Shown: positions 1 through 8,321, counted from the first letter of the stretch. The stretch is DNA of 35,887 bases from DAIDJM01 sp964250215 (GCA_964250215.1 CAXUEX010000011.1:1-35887); one strand, 5' to 3'. Notes: generated by a model from the letters alone, not told the origin. A program made the numbers and translations.

Positions 1-1007
1 GGGGCTTCGATGCGGTGGGCTTCGCGCCGGCCGCGCTGGGGCAAGCGGCGCGCGAGCGGCTGGCCGCGTTCCTGGCCGCCGGCATGCACGGCGACATGGG
101 ATGGCTCGCCGAGCGCGCCGAGCAGCGCGCCGCACCCCGGCTGCTGTGGCCCGAGGCGCGCAGCGTGGTGGTGCTCGGGATGTCCTACGCGCCGCAGGGC
201 GACGCGCTGGCCACGCTCGCGCAGCCGGACCGGGGCAACATTTCGGTTTATGCCCGCCACCGCGACTACCATGCGCTGATCAAGGGGAAGCTGAAGCACC
301 TGGCGCAGTTCATGGCCAGCCGGTTCGGCGCCGGCGTGAAAGTGTTCGTGGATACCGCGCCGGTGATGGAAAAGCCGCTGGCCGAACAGGCGGGGCTGGG
401 CTGGCAGGGCAAGCACACCAATCTGGTGAGCCGCGCACACGGCTCCTGGCTGCTGCTGGGCGAGGTGTTCACCACCCTGGACTTGCCGCCATCCGCGCCG
501 AACGCGGCCGGGTGCGGCAGTTGCACGCGCTGCCTAGAGGTGTGCCCGACGCAGGCCTTTCCGGCGCCGTACCGGTTGGATGCGACGCGCTGCATCTCCT
601 ATCTCACGATCGAACATGCGGGCCCGATCCCCGCCTCGCTGCGGCCCGCGATCGGCAATCGCATCTATGGCTGCGACGATTGCCTGGCGGTGTGCCCGTG
701 GAACAAGTTCGCGCGCCCGACGCGGGAGCCGAAACTGGCGCCGCGGCCCGAGCTGGTGGCGCCCGAGCTGCGCGAACTGGCGGCGCTGGACGAGGCCGGG
801 TTTCGCGCGCGTTTCGCCGGCTCGCCAATCAAGCGCATCGGCCGCAACCGCTTCCTGCGCAACGTCGCCATCGCGATCGGCAACTCGGGCGACCCGGCGC
901 TGCTGCCGGACGCAGAACGGCTGCGCGGCGAGCCCGATCCGGTGCTGGCGGAGGCGGCGGACTGGGCCTGCCGCCGTCTCGCCGCGTACCGTCTCGCCGC
1001 GTGCTGA
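1..1007 (+). CDS. queG: Epoxyqueuosine reductase QueG (5' end cut by window)
   Basis: The gene enters from the left edge; the frame begins at base 3 and reads GFDAVGFAPAAL, so the GTG at 15 is internal and not the start. QueG reduces epoxyqueuosine to queuosine in tRNA, the last step of Q synthesis, using cobalamin and two 4Fe-4S clusters in the cytoplasm. The sequence shows the N-terminal cobalamin-domain segment MHGDMGWLAER. It also shows two ferredoxin-like cysteine sets: CGSCTRCLEVCP near base 514-549, and CISYL followed by YGCDDCLAVCPWNKF near 591-710. The length (about 335 visible residues) means only a short N-terminal piece is missing. The stop overlaps the start of the next small gene, so the two are co-transcribed. 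Confidence 0.95.
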   Translation, partial: GFDAVGFAPAALGQAARERLAAFLAAGMHGDMGWLAERAEQRAAPRLLWPEARSVVVLGMSYAPQGDALATLAQPDRGNISVYARHRDYHALIKGKLKHLAQFMASRFGAGVKVFVDTAPVMEKPLAEQAGLGWQGKHTNLVSRAHGSWLLLGEVFTTLDLPPSAPNAAGCGSCTRCLEVCPTQAFPAPYRLDATRCISYLTIEHAGPIPASLRPAIGNRIYGCDDCLAVCPWNKFARPTREPKLAPRPELVAPELRELAALDEAGFRARFAGSPIKRIGRNRFLRNVAIAIGNSGDPALLPDAERLRGEPDPVLAEAADWACRRLAAYRLAAC

Positions 1008-1210
1008 TCAAGCGCAGTTTTTCGCTCGCCGGCCATCGCACGAGCGTGGCGCTGGAGCCGGAGTTCTGGACAGCGCTGGGCAAGCTCGCGGCCCGCCGGG
1101 GCGTGGCGATGGCGGCTCTGGTAGCGGCGGAGGATTCGCGGCGCGATCCCGGCACCAGGCTCGCCTCGGCGCTGCGGGTGTTAGCGCTGCACGAGGCGCC
1201 GTTCGCTTAA
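1001..1210 (+). CDS. Ribbon-helix-helix domain protein, 69 aa
   Basis: This small protein starts with GTG at 1001, 7 bp inside the end of queG, which suggests translational coupling. The sequence runs MLIKRSFSLAGHRTSVALEP and continues with EFWTALGKLAARRGVAMAAL. It matches the alphaproteobacterial ribbon-helix-helix family that carries a short N-terminal tail, a beta strand (TSVALE) and two helices around FWxxLxxLAxxRG. Proteins of this type are usually DNA-binding or antitoxin-like regulators, but the target is unknown here. No toxin-like partner lies next to it. Family assignment is by motif reading, not by search. Confidence 0.8.
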   Translation: MLIKRSFSLAGHRTSVALEPEFWTALGKLAARRGVAMAALVAAEDSRRDPGTRLASALRVLALHEAPFA

Positions 1211-1283
1211 CGTTCTTGTAAGCAATCCTGGGTCAGGCTGCTCGAGTCCGAAAACGGATCCCTTTTGCGAGCGGAGAAAATCC

Positions 1284-1442
1284 ATGCAGCTTGCCACATC
1301 CCCCGCCACCATCAGCCCGCTGATGCTGGCCGATCGCCTGTTGACCCTGGCGCAGGATGCCGATCGCGCCGGTCTGCCGAAATCGGCCGAGCGGCTGCTG
1401 CGGCTGGCCTACGCCATCTGCGGCGAGAGGCCGCAGGTTTGA
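1284..1442 (+). CDS. Small unknown protein, 52 aa
   Basis: The ATG at 1284 follows a good ribosome binding site (GGAG at 1273-1276, 7 bases away). The product starts MQLATSPATISPLMLADRLL and continues as an amphipathic helical stretch with many Ala/Leu/Arg (TLAQDADRAGLPKSAERLLR, LAYAICGERPQV). There is no signal peptide and no membrane segment. Two predicted helices separated by GLPKSA suggest a small helical hairpin. It lies 73 bp after the RHH gene and is closed by the hairpin at 1490-1522. I do not recognise a named family; I believe similar short ORFs occur in Acetobacteraceae but could not check. Confidence 0.6.
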   Translation: MQLATSPATISPLMLADRLLTLAQDADRAGLPKSAERLLRLAYAICGERPQV

Positions 1443-1489
1443 GCCCTGCTTGCCCTCTCGAATATAGCCAGTCGTGTCGAACGAATGTG

Positions 1490-1522
1490 CCGGAAATCCG
1501 GCCCGGTAAGCCGGGTTTCTGG
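1490..1522. terminator. Hairpin between converging genes
   Basis: CCGGAAA (1490-1496) pairs with TTTCTGG (1516-1522) with one G-U pair. Inside, after a 5-base bulge, CCCGG (1502-1506) pairs with CCGGG (1511-1515) around a TAAG loop. It lies between the small + strand ORF ending at 1442 and the - strand gene ending at 1554, where a bidirectional terminator is expected. There is no long T run on either side, so a factor-independent role is inferred only from place and fold. Confidence 0.5.
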
Positions 1523-1553
1523 CAAATACGACGACTCGAGAAGCCTTCGTTGT

Positions 1554-2513
1554 TCAATCGTCTCCGAATTCTTCACGACCGACAGCGCTGCTAAGCCGAG
1601 CAATCGCCGATCTCGCGCGCGCCAGCGCGTGCGATTTCTGCGCGAGGGCAAGGGTGCGCCCGGCAATATCGGCGGCGAGGCGGCACCGTGCCTCATCCAC
1701 CTTCGCGCAAAGCTGAAACAGCGACGGTCCAGAGAAGATTTCGTTCAGCACGGCGGTAACGCTGCCATCCGCACGGCCGCTTGGCACCAGGATCGCGAGG
1801 CCGCCCATGAAGGGCAGCACGTGCATCGCGATCGGCTCCTCCCAGCTCGCGACGAAATCCTCCGCCCCGGTCAACACGCCGTTCAGCGGACCGCCCTCGG
1901 ATAGCGCGTTGAATCGCGTGGCATTCACCCCGGCATCGCGGAGCAAAGCCTGCCCGGGCACGATCCCGCGCTGCGCGTAAGCCTGCCGCTCGGGAATGCG
2001 CCCCGGATCCCGATACGTGTCGCGCCGCGCATTCGGCCAGCCGGCGCCGTGCAAAACCACGATCGGGGCGTGCTGCCCAGCCGCCACAGCGCGGGCGAAC
2101 AGCAACTGCAGTGCGTGATAGACCGTGTACCAATTCGGCTCAGCATCCAAAATGGCGAGATCGCAACTCGGCAGCACCGGAATCGCTTCAAGAGCAACGA
2201 AGGGGTGGAAATCATGCTGCTGCGGATACCGCGCGAGCAGCGCCGCCAGTTGCGCATCCGACCGAATATCCGCCAGATCCAGGTGCGCGCCGACAGATTG
2301 GCAATAGGCCAGCAGCATCTCCGTATGGCCACCCGATTCCGTGCCGATTTCTATGATTCGCCGCGGCATCGCCGCCCCGACCAGGAACGCAATCGTGCGG
2401 CTCCAAAAATTTTCGTCCGGAACAACGGCGCCGGATGTTTCTGCTGCAAAACTGGCCGCAGCCCCGATATCGTCAGCCACTGCGAATCTCCGCTTCAGGC
2501 GCAACGTCGCCAT
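1554..2513 (-). CDS. Class I SAM methyltransferase-fold protein, probably altered active site
   Basis: The 319-residue product (ATG at 2513, 41 bp overlap with the upstream gene's end) belongs to the CmcI/Methyltransf_24-like group found in glycan clusters. The SAM loop is visible as RRIIEIGTESGGHTEMLL, with EIGTESGG at residues 55-62. The block around HGAGWPNARRDTYRDP (155-170) and SEGGPLNGVLTGAEDF (205-220) is the usual signature of this group. Two acidic/His positions look changed: the expected IDGDHNWYTVY reads LDAEPNWYTVY (122-132), and the expected LLHD before GWP reads VLHG. The C-terminus (about 260-319) is a helical, coiled-coil-like tail. It is a distant paralogue of the gene at 6802. 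An earlier start is possible because the open frame continues to 2627. Confidence 0.8.
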   Translation of the reverse strand: MATLRLKRRFAVADDIGAAASFAAETSGAVVPDENFWSRTIAFLVGAAMPRRIIEIGTESGGHTEMLLAYCQSVGAHLDLADIRSDAQLAALLARYPQQHDFHPFVALEAIPVLPSCDLAILDAEPNWYTVYHALQLLFARAVAAGQHAPIVVLHGAGWPNARRDTYRDPGRIPERQAYAQRGIVPGQALLRDAGVNATRFNALSEGGPLNGVLTGAEDFVASWEEPIAMHVLPFMGGLAILVPSGRADGSVTAVLNEIFSGPSLFQLCAKVDEARCRLAADIAGRTLALAQKSHALARARSAIARLSSAVGREEFGDD

Positions 2514-5500
2514 CGTCACACACCGCACCCAGATGCGGCGGCAACTCGATGCGTTGCAGGTAGCCGAATGGCGAGGTGGAGACCAGATGCGGGTTGCAGC
2601 CATGGTCGATCGCGAACGGCTCGGCATCCAGCAGCCGCCGTATCGAGGTCAGATACCAATGTCGAGAATAGCCAAGCCAGGGCTGTCCGAGCGCCGTTCC
2701 AAGGAAAACCAGATAAGAACGGGGCGTGACGAAATTGGCGTAGGCGCGCAGCGCCTCGAACGGCACCGCATCTCCGGTATCGGGCGCGAAAAGAACAAGA
2801 ATCGCTTCTTCGGCCGATAATGCGCATTCCACCGCCGCAATCGTCTCGGCGCGGCGCGGTGCGCCTTGCACCCTCAAGACACGGTCTGACATGCCGTTAT
2901 CGGGCGCCTCGCCGACAGCGACGATCCGGCTGGCCGGGAGATCGAGCAGCTTGAGCAAATCGTCGAGAAACAAAAGCAGCCCACCCGGCGCGTTGGTTAC
3001 GACAATCCGGCCGGGGCGGAGCCGTGAGACGAGTTCCTGAATGGCCATCGCATCGGTAGGCGCCATGCCCAATTCCTGGCCACGCCAAAGTGCCGCATCC
3101 TGCAAGCCATTCTCGACATACACCGAGTTCAAATAACTCTGCGCGGTCTCGTCGAACTGCAGCACGAGCGAACCGGGCCGCACCCGCTCCGTAATACCGA
3201 TCCGTCCCGGCATGCCGGGACGTTGCCAACTCGCCACGGCATGCAAATTCCGGATCTGTCCGCGCAGCCGAATGTCTACCGCGTTCGTCACTGGATAGGC
3301 TTGCCCACGTACCGCCACATAGTGGCTTTCGTAGCGCCGCACACGCTGTTCCTTCATCTCCATCGTCACGTTCGTGGTCGTGCCATCGTGGAATTGATGA
3401 AAGGTGGCTTCACCGATCAGCGCCACTGGCGGCTCCGGTGAAGCCTCAACGGCGCGGCGGAACAGGTCCAGATTGGCGAAGCCGGCGCCCGCTTCCGAGA
3501 AATCCTCGGCCATGCCGCCGATCTGGCGATAAAGCCACGCCGGAACGAACAGGCAATTGCTTTCGATCATGGCGTCGAACCATGGCCGTGGGCTTTCCCA
3601 GAATGGCGCACCTTCGCGGAACAGGAGGTATCCGTCCTCCGGCCAACCGATCTTGTCGAACAGGATGTCCTCGTGCGCGCGCGTGTAGCCGACTTCGGCG
3701 AGCCAGCGCTGATCGCCGCCGACAAACCATGGGCGCAATGCAACCACCGCTTCCGGCGCCTCGGCCACCGCATCCCAAACCTCGCGCAGCACGCCCGGCG
3801 TTAGCAGATGCGCGCCATCAATCATGATCGCGATGTATTTTCCCTGCGCCTGCGCCGCCGCTTCGTTGATCGCCACAACCGGCGAAGGCAGATGGCGCGA
3901 CGGGCGGATCAGCCGGAATTCCGGACCGAAGGATTCAACCCAGCCGGCTTCGAGCGGCGGATCGGAATAATTATCAACACAAAGCACTTCGTAACGCAAC
4001 GTGCCGATATCGCGCTGGTAGCCGCGCGACAAGGATTTCAAGGTTCGTGCCGCCTCCCGCGGCATGTTGTAGAAATTCACGACGATGCTGAACATCACAC
4101 CGGGCTGCGCGTCGCCGCAAGGCGGCCGCACCATGCGCGGCCTTGTGTCCTCGACCGCCGGCGGATCCGCCTGTTCGGGCAAGGGCGCCGCGTCCGACGC
4201 AGGCTGCAGCCGCACTATCGTGACATGATCGAGCGCGCGGCCACCGTCCGAATACAGAACATTCAGGCGATGCAGCCGGCCGTCCCGCACGCTGGCCGGC
4301 ATTGCGGCGAGAAGGCCCCAGCGCCCATCCCCCTGGCGCCCTTCTTCCAGATCCTTGCGCCATATGTCGGCGCGCAGCGATGCGACGCGCGCACCCTCCT
4401 CCCAAAATTCCAGCACTACCGGCGCCGAAGGCGTGGCCAGTGATTGCGCCCAGCCATTTATGCTGTCGGGCCCGAATGCATCGATAAATCCCAGCACGCC
4501 GTTTGTGAGTGTCCAAGGCAGCAAAGGCCAAACGAGCTCCTCGACGGCGGGCACATCCACCGCATCGGCGGCCGGTGCAGCGAAAAGCACCGGACCGCCG
4601 GGCAAGGCCGCGCCGCCGCGCACGCGCACTTCCAGCAACGCGCCATCCGCGGCGCTTACCGGAACGGCAAAGCCGCAGGCACCATCGCCCTTGCCGCCCG
4701 CCTCGAGGTCGGCACGAGGGATAATGGCGGCTCCCTCACCGGCCGGCTGGCCATCGGCAAAAATTTCGAGAACGACTTTTTCTGCTGGCGCACCTACCCG
4801 CCAAGCCCAGCCGCGAACAACACCGCCATCGCAACCATCCACCCAGCCTTCCACGCCGGCTTCAGTTCCGTCCCCGGCTGCCTCGTCGTGTAAGAATGCA
4901 TCCTCGGTTGTTGGTGAGGCGTTCTTCTGCGCATCATAGCCAACCGCCGCTTTCTGCATCTGCTGCAATATCAGCGCACCGTAGGCGACGTTGGCGTGCG
5001 CGGGAGTGCCATGATACGCTTCCTGCAAAAAACCGCGCGCATCCACGGTTTCCGCCGGACAAGAAATGAATTCGATGCCGATAGTTTGGCAATGCGCGGC
5101 GATGATGCCGGAATGTACGCGCCAGAGCTTGTAGCGAAGCCAGGGCGGCGAGAACGCGGCATCGGCGCCGAAAAGATAATAGAATCCCGGATCGTTCTGC
5201 GGCAGCGCCTCGTGCTCGAAGGTCGGCGGCGACTCCATCTGGAACACCGGGCCGTCCACCGCGGCGCGCACGGCGCTCATGATGTCGCGGAAATGCCGAG
5301 TCTGCTCCAGCATCGCCGCGTGCAGCGCATCGAAGGGGATGATGTCGGCACCAGGCGTGAGCGGCAGATCCGGCCGCTCCGGCCAGACGAAATCGAACGG
5401 AAGCGGGTGCACCACCAGCCCGATATCCTGGTGCACGGCGCCGCCGATGAACGAAAACACCGGCGCCACCAGGCGTTTGCGAATCGCCGGCACCAGGGCC

Positions 5501-5655
5501 ATGCGCCCATGTTCCATCACGAACGGATCTGGCAGATGCCAGAAATTCAGCAGCTCCAATGCCTGGCCGAGTTGCCTGGCTGCCGCCGCCACGGTTTCGG
5601 TATGGCTGTGGCCGATCACCACTAGCGGCGGGCCGCCCGCGCCCTGCGTGCTCAT
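2473..5655 (-). CDS. Modular surface-glycan protein: SGNH + GW modules + GT2 + CmcI-like domain
   Basis: The product is 1060 residues from the ATG at 5655. (1) About 10-235 is an SGNH-type hydrolase-like domain with block I IGHSHTE (14-20) and a terminal DARGFLQEAYHGTPAHANVA (205-222+) that could hold the Asp/His pair. (2) Two beta-rich modules (about 268-360 and 385-485), each with GWA/GWAQ and a later R-DL, resemble the accessory modules seen in bacterial glycosyltransferases. (3) About 520-770 is a family-2 glycosyltransferase fold: MFSIVVNFYNMPREAARTLK, VLCVDNYSD, and IMIDGAHLL where a DxD would be expected. (4) About 835-1036 is a CmcI-type domain in which the SAM motif reads VVTNAPGG instead of an ETG-like motif. 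The open frame continues upstream to 5811, but that part would overlap the divergent gene. It probably glycosylates and trims a surface polymer; acceptor and donor are unknown. Confidence 0.8.
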   Translation of the reverse strand: MSTQGAGGPPLVVIGHSHTETVAAAARQLGQALELLNFWHLPDPFVMEHGRMALVPAIRKRLVAPVFSFIGGAVHQDIGLVVHPLPFDFVWPERPDLPLTPGADIIPFDALHAAMLEQTRHFRDIMSAVRAAVDGPVFQMESPPTFEHEALPQNDPGFYYLFGADAAFSPPWLRYKLWRVHSGIIAAHCQTIGIEFISCPAETVDARGFLQEAYHGTPAHANVAYGALILQQMQKAAVGYDAQKNASPTTEDAFLHDEAAGDGTEAGVEGWVDGCDGGVVRGWAWRVGAPAEKVVLEIFADGQPAGEGAAIIPRADLEAGGKGDGACGFAVPVSAADGALLEVRVRGGAALPGGPVLFAAPAADAVDVPAVEELVWPLLPWTLTNGVLGFIDAFGPDSINGWAQSLATPSAPVVLEFWEEGARVASLRADIWRKDLEEGRQGDGRWGLLAAMPASVRDGRLHRLNVLYSDGGRALDHVTIVRLQPASDAAPLPEQADPPAVEDTRPRMVRPPCGDAQPGVMFSIVVNFYNMPREAARTLKSLSRGYQRDIGTLRYEVLCVDNYSDPPLEAGWVESFGPEFRLIRPSRHLPSPVVAINEAAAQAQGKYIAIMIDGAHLLTPGVLREVWDAVAEAPEAVVALRPWFVGGDQRWLAEVGYTRAHEDILFDKIGWPEDGYLLFREGAPFWESPRPWFDAMIESNCLFVPAWLYRQIGGMAEDFSEAGAGFANLDLFRRAVEASPEPPVALIGEATFHQFHDGTTTNVTMEMKEQRVRRYESHYVAVRGQAYPVTNAVDIRLRGQIRNLHAVASWQRPGMPGRIGITERVRPGSLVLQFDETAQSYLNSVYVENGLQDAALWRGQELGMAPTDAMAIQELVSRLRPGRIVVTNAPGGLLLFLDDLLKLLDLPASRIVAVGEAPDNGMSDRVLRVQGAPRRAETIAAVECALSAEEAILVLFAPDTGDAVPFEALRAYANFVTPRSYLVFLGTALGQPWLGYSRHWYLTSIRRLLDAEPFAIDHGCNPHLVSTSPFGYLQRIELPPHLGAVCDDGDVAPEAEIRSG

Positions 5656-5696
5656 GGGATTTGACACCGCGCCGATGCGCGCGACACTGCGCCGCC

Positions 5697-6791
5697 ATGG
5701 CCGATCGAAACCCACCGCCGACGCCGCATCCGTATGCCGCGGCGCCCGCCTACACGCGATGGCGCCAAGCTGTGGCGCAACCCTCGCCCGCCGATATCCA
5801 TCCCGTTGCAAAATCGAAATTCCGCATCGGGCGGCAGGACAAGATCGCCACCGCCGGGAGCTGCTTCGCCCAGCATATCGCCGCCGGCCTCCGCCAACGC
5901 GGTTTCAACATCATGCAGACGGAACCCGCGCACCCGCTGCTGCCCGCCGCCATTGCGGAACGGTTTGGCTACGGCATTTACACCGCGCGCTACGGGAATA
6001 TCTACACCGCCCGGCAATTGCTGCAAACCTGGCGCCGTGCCACCGGCGCCCTGCTTCCGCGCGACGATGCGTGGCTGCAGGATGGGCGCTTTTATGATCC
6101 GTTCCGGCCCATCATCCAGCCGAACGGTTTTGCCACCATGCAGGAATTCCAGGCTGACCGCGAACGGCATTTCGCCGCCATACGCGCCGCCTTCACCGGC
6201 ATGAATGTGCTGGTCTTCACGCTCGGGCTCACGGAGTGCTGGGCCGATCGCGCCGATGGCAGCGTGTATCCGGTGTGCCCGGGCACCGCTGCCGGCAAAT
6301 TCGATCCCGCGCGGCACGAGTTGCTGAATCTGTCGGTGGATCAAACCCTGGCGGATCTGTTGCTGTTCCGTTCGGAGATCCGGCCGCACAACCCAAACTT
6401 CCGCATGATCCTGACGGTCTCGCCCGTGCCGCTGGTGGCCACCGCGCTGGATCAGCACGTGCTGGTTTCCACCACCTACGCCAAATCCGTGCTGCGCGTG
6501 GCGGCCGGCATGGCGGCGGAAGATCCGAACATTCTGTATTTCCCCTCGTATGAAATCGTCACGGGCGCGTTTGCCCGCGGCCGGTATTTCGCCCCGGATC
6601 TGCGCAGCGTAACCCAGGCGGGCGTGGACCACGTGATGCGCGTGTTCCTCGCCAGTGCCGTGGACGGCGCCGACAGCCACCCCGCCGCCCCGGCCGCCCC
6701 GCCCGACACGCATTTCGAGCGTCTGCGCCAGGCGGTGGCCGTGCTGTGCGACGAAGAAGCCCTGGACCCGCTGCCGCCGCACGAAACATAG
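5697..6791 (+). CDS. GSCFA domain protein
   Basis: The 364-residue product starts at the ATG at 5697 (MADRNPPPTPHPYAAA). It carries the family-naming motif in IATAGSCFAQHIAAGLRQRG, with GSCFA at 54-58. It then has the other GSCFA landmarks: VLVFTLGLTECW, NPNFRMILTVSPVPL, ILYFPSYEIVTG and a C-terminal FAPDLRSVTQAGVDHVMRVF. GSCFA proteins resemble SGNH/GDSL esterases and occur beside polysaccharide genes, but their reaction is not settled. No signal peptide or membrane segment is seen, so it is probably cytosolic. Its start faces the start of the GT2 fusion gene with 41 bp between them, so a shared divergent control region is likely. It converges on the gene at 6802 with only 10 bp between stops. 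Confidence 0.85.
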   Translation: MADRNPPPTPHPYAAAPAYTRWRQAVAQPSPADIHPVAKSKFRIGRQDKIATAGSCFAQHIAAGLRQRGFNIMQTEPAHPLLPAAIAERFGYGIYTARYGNIYTARQLLQTWRRATGALLPRDDAWLQDGRFYDPFRPIIQPNGFATMQEFQADRERHFAAIRAAFTGMNVLVFTLGLTECWADRADGSVYPVCPGTAAGKFDPARHELLNLSVDQTLADLLLFRSEIRPHNPNFRMILTVSPVPLVATALDQHVLVSTTYAKSVLRVAAGMAAEDPNILYFPSYEIVTGAFARGRYFAPDLRSVTQAGVDHVMRVFLASAVDGADSHPAAPAAPPDTHFERLRQAVAVLCDEEALDPLPPHET

Positions 6792-6801
6792 CGAGACCGG
6801 A

Positions 6802-8028
6802 TCATTTTGGCGGCACTCCGCGCCGGCCTTCCGCGCGGCCTTGCGCCACGAAATGCTCGAGCGGGTTCAGCCCGGCATCGGCAACATCCGGATAGGTGGT
6901 TAGATAAAAGGCCGGATCGAAATCCGGATTTGGCCGGCGGCCCTCCCGCACGCCATGCTCCAGAAAATGCAGCAGCGGATTGGCGCCCGACCGCGCCGCA
7001 TCGGGCGCGGCGGCCAGATAGAAAGCGGTGACGAAATCCGGCCCCGGATCGCGGCCTTCGGCGGCGCCATGCCGGAAGTAATGCTCGGCGGCATCCATGC
7101 CGGATGCGTTCACATCGGGATATTGCGCGCCATACCACGCTGCCGACAAAACCGGGCTGCGCCGGAGCCGGCCGATTGCCGCCGCTTCCGCAAGTTCGGC
7201 GTTGGCGACGCGCCCGTCACGCCGGCGCAACAGCCTGCCCAGAACACCGCGCGGCGCCTGCGCCGGATTGCCGGCCGCCGCGTTCTCGGGCCCCTCCGCC
7301 TGGGGTGCCGCGGCGAGTTGCGCGCGGCGCAGCGCTGCATAAAGGTGTTCGGTGCGGCGTTCCGCGGTATCGCAGCGCTCCCGCAGCGCCGCGTTTTCCG
7401 CCAACAGCACGGCCCGCTCGGCCTCGGCCTCTTCGGCCGCGCGCTGAACGATGCTGCCCATGGTCAGGCCGGACAGCACCGCGCGCACCTGTTCCCGCTC
7501 CGCCGCCGCACGCCCGGCGAGGATAGCGGCGCCCCCCATCAGGGGCATCACGGCATGGATCAGCGCGGGCGCTTCACTGGCGACAAAATCCTCCAGCGCC
7601 GCGAGCGCCAGTGGCCGAGGGTCGGCGCCCGGCAGCGCATCCGCGGCATCGTCCGCCGCCAGCACGCCCAGCAGCAGCACCAGCGGGTAGGGTTTGGCGG
7701 TGCGCCGGGCCTGGATGCGCAGCGCGTGCAGCACGCCGGTCACGGTGGGCCCTCCCGCACCGGCTTCGATGACGACGAGACCGGGAACGGGCAGCAGCCC
7801 CGCGGCATCCTGCGGCCGCGCCCGATGCAGGGTGAACCGGTTTCCGTCTTGCGGCGGCTGCGCTTCCGCCGGAACGGGCCAGGCGAGATCGACCAGCCCT
7901 GTCCATGGCGATGCGAGCGACAGCACGGCCGCGGCCAGGCCGCCCGCGCCGGGCCCGACCAGAAGCGTGCGCTGGGGCTGCAGCCGCGCGAGGGCATCCT
8001 GCCATAGCGCGGCGAAAGCGTTCGTCAT
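6802..8028 (-). CDS. Degenerate methyltransferase-fold protein with coiled coil and three C-terminal repeats
   Basis: The 408-residue product starts at the ATG at 8028 (MTNAFAALWQDALARL); a TTG at 8064 is possible. Residues 20-170 keep the outline of the fold of the gene at 1554. RTLLVGPGAGGLAAAVL stands where EIGTESGG is expected, VVIEAGAGGPTVTGVLHAL stands for ILDAEPNWYTVYHAL, and LEDFVASEAPALIHAVMPLM matches AEDFVASWEEPIAMHVLPFM. Most binding residues are lost. Residues about 195-240 are a coiled coil rich in Glu/Ala/Arg. From 297 to 402 there are three repeats of about 35 residues of the form FYLxxxPDxxxxGxNPLxHFxxxGxxEGR. Such repeats are known from Acetobacteraceae glycosyltransferases. 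A scaffold or binding role is more likely than catalysis. Confidence 0.75.
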   Translation of the reverse strand: MTNAFAALWQDALARLQPQRTLLVGPGAGGLAAAVLSLASPWTGLVDLAWPVPAEAQPPQDGNRFTLHRARPQDAAGLLPVPGLVVIEAGAGGPTVTGVLHALRIQARRTAKPYPLVLLLGVLAADDAADALPGADPRPLALAALEDFVASEAPALIHAVMPLMGGAAILAGRAAAEREQVRAVLSGLTMGSIVQRAAEEAEAERAVLLAENAALRERCDTAERRTEHLYAALRRAQLAAAPQAEGPENAAAGNPAQAPRGVLGRLLRRRDGRVANAELAEAAAIGRLRRSPVLSAAWYGAQYPDVNASGMDAAEHYFRHGAAEGRDPGPDFVTAFYLAAAPDAARSGANPLLHFLEHGVREGRRPNPDFDPAFYLTTYPDVADAGLNPLEHFVAQGRAEGRRGVPPK

Positions 8029-8111
8029 TGGCGCGTGCAATCCGATTTCGCCCGGACCTGTCAACCTTGGGGGCGCCCGGCGAAGCGAGGCTTAGCCGCG
8101 TTCCGGGCGCG

Positions 8112-8235
8112 TTAGAACAGACGCGACCCGGCCGGACGCCATTCCGCGTCCGTCGGCGCGTCTATCGCCAGGACTCACGCTGGATCGACTGTAACTCCAC
8201 TTCACCCACACGGCCATGGTCGAGGGTCTAACTGC
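8112..8235 (-). pseudogene. Decayed C-terminal end of a GT-C paralogue
   Basis: On the minus strand, ending with TAA at 8112-8114, the sequence reads VLAIDAPTDAEWRPAGSRLF. This closely follows the end of the gene at 8939 (FLVTGAPEDAVLRPAWSRLF). Further upstream, in a different frame, it reads DHGRVGEVEL, against HGHGGVREVDV in the intact gene, so there is at least one frameshift. At DNA level, 8113-8174 agrees with 8940-9001 at about 49 of 62 positions by hand count. Beyond about 8235 the likeness fades and stops appear. It is therefore the remnant of a duplicated or replaced gene. The rest of the 305-bp gap 8029-8333 shows nothing else I can name apart from the ribosome binding site of the next gene. 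Confidence 0.7.
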
Positions 8236-8321
8236 CCAAAAATGAGATTGTAACGTCACGAATCTCGCGTTCGTGACTTCCATTCCGATACCACAGTGGT
8301 TCAGCTATGCGCGCGAATTAC

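Noticed and set aside
1485..1904. 139-codon + strand open frame
   Set aside because: It begins in the hairpin region and overlaps the end of the methyltransferase-like gene in antisense; no motif and no ribosome binding site.
5652..6782. 376-codon open frame on the - strand
   Set aside because: Antisense to the GSCFA gene, which has a clear family motif; the reverse product is Gly/Arg/His-rich.
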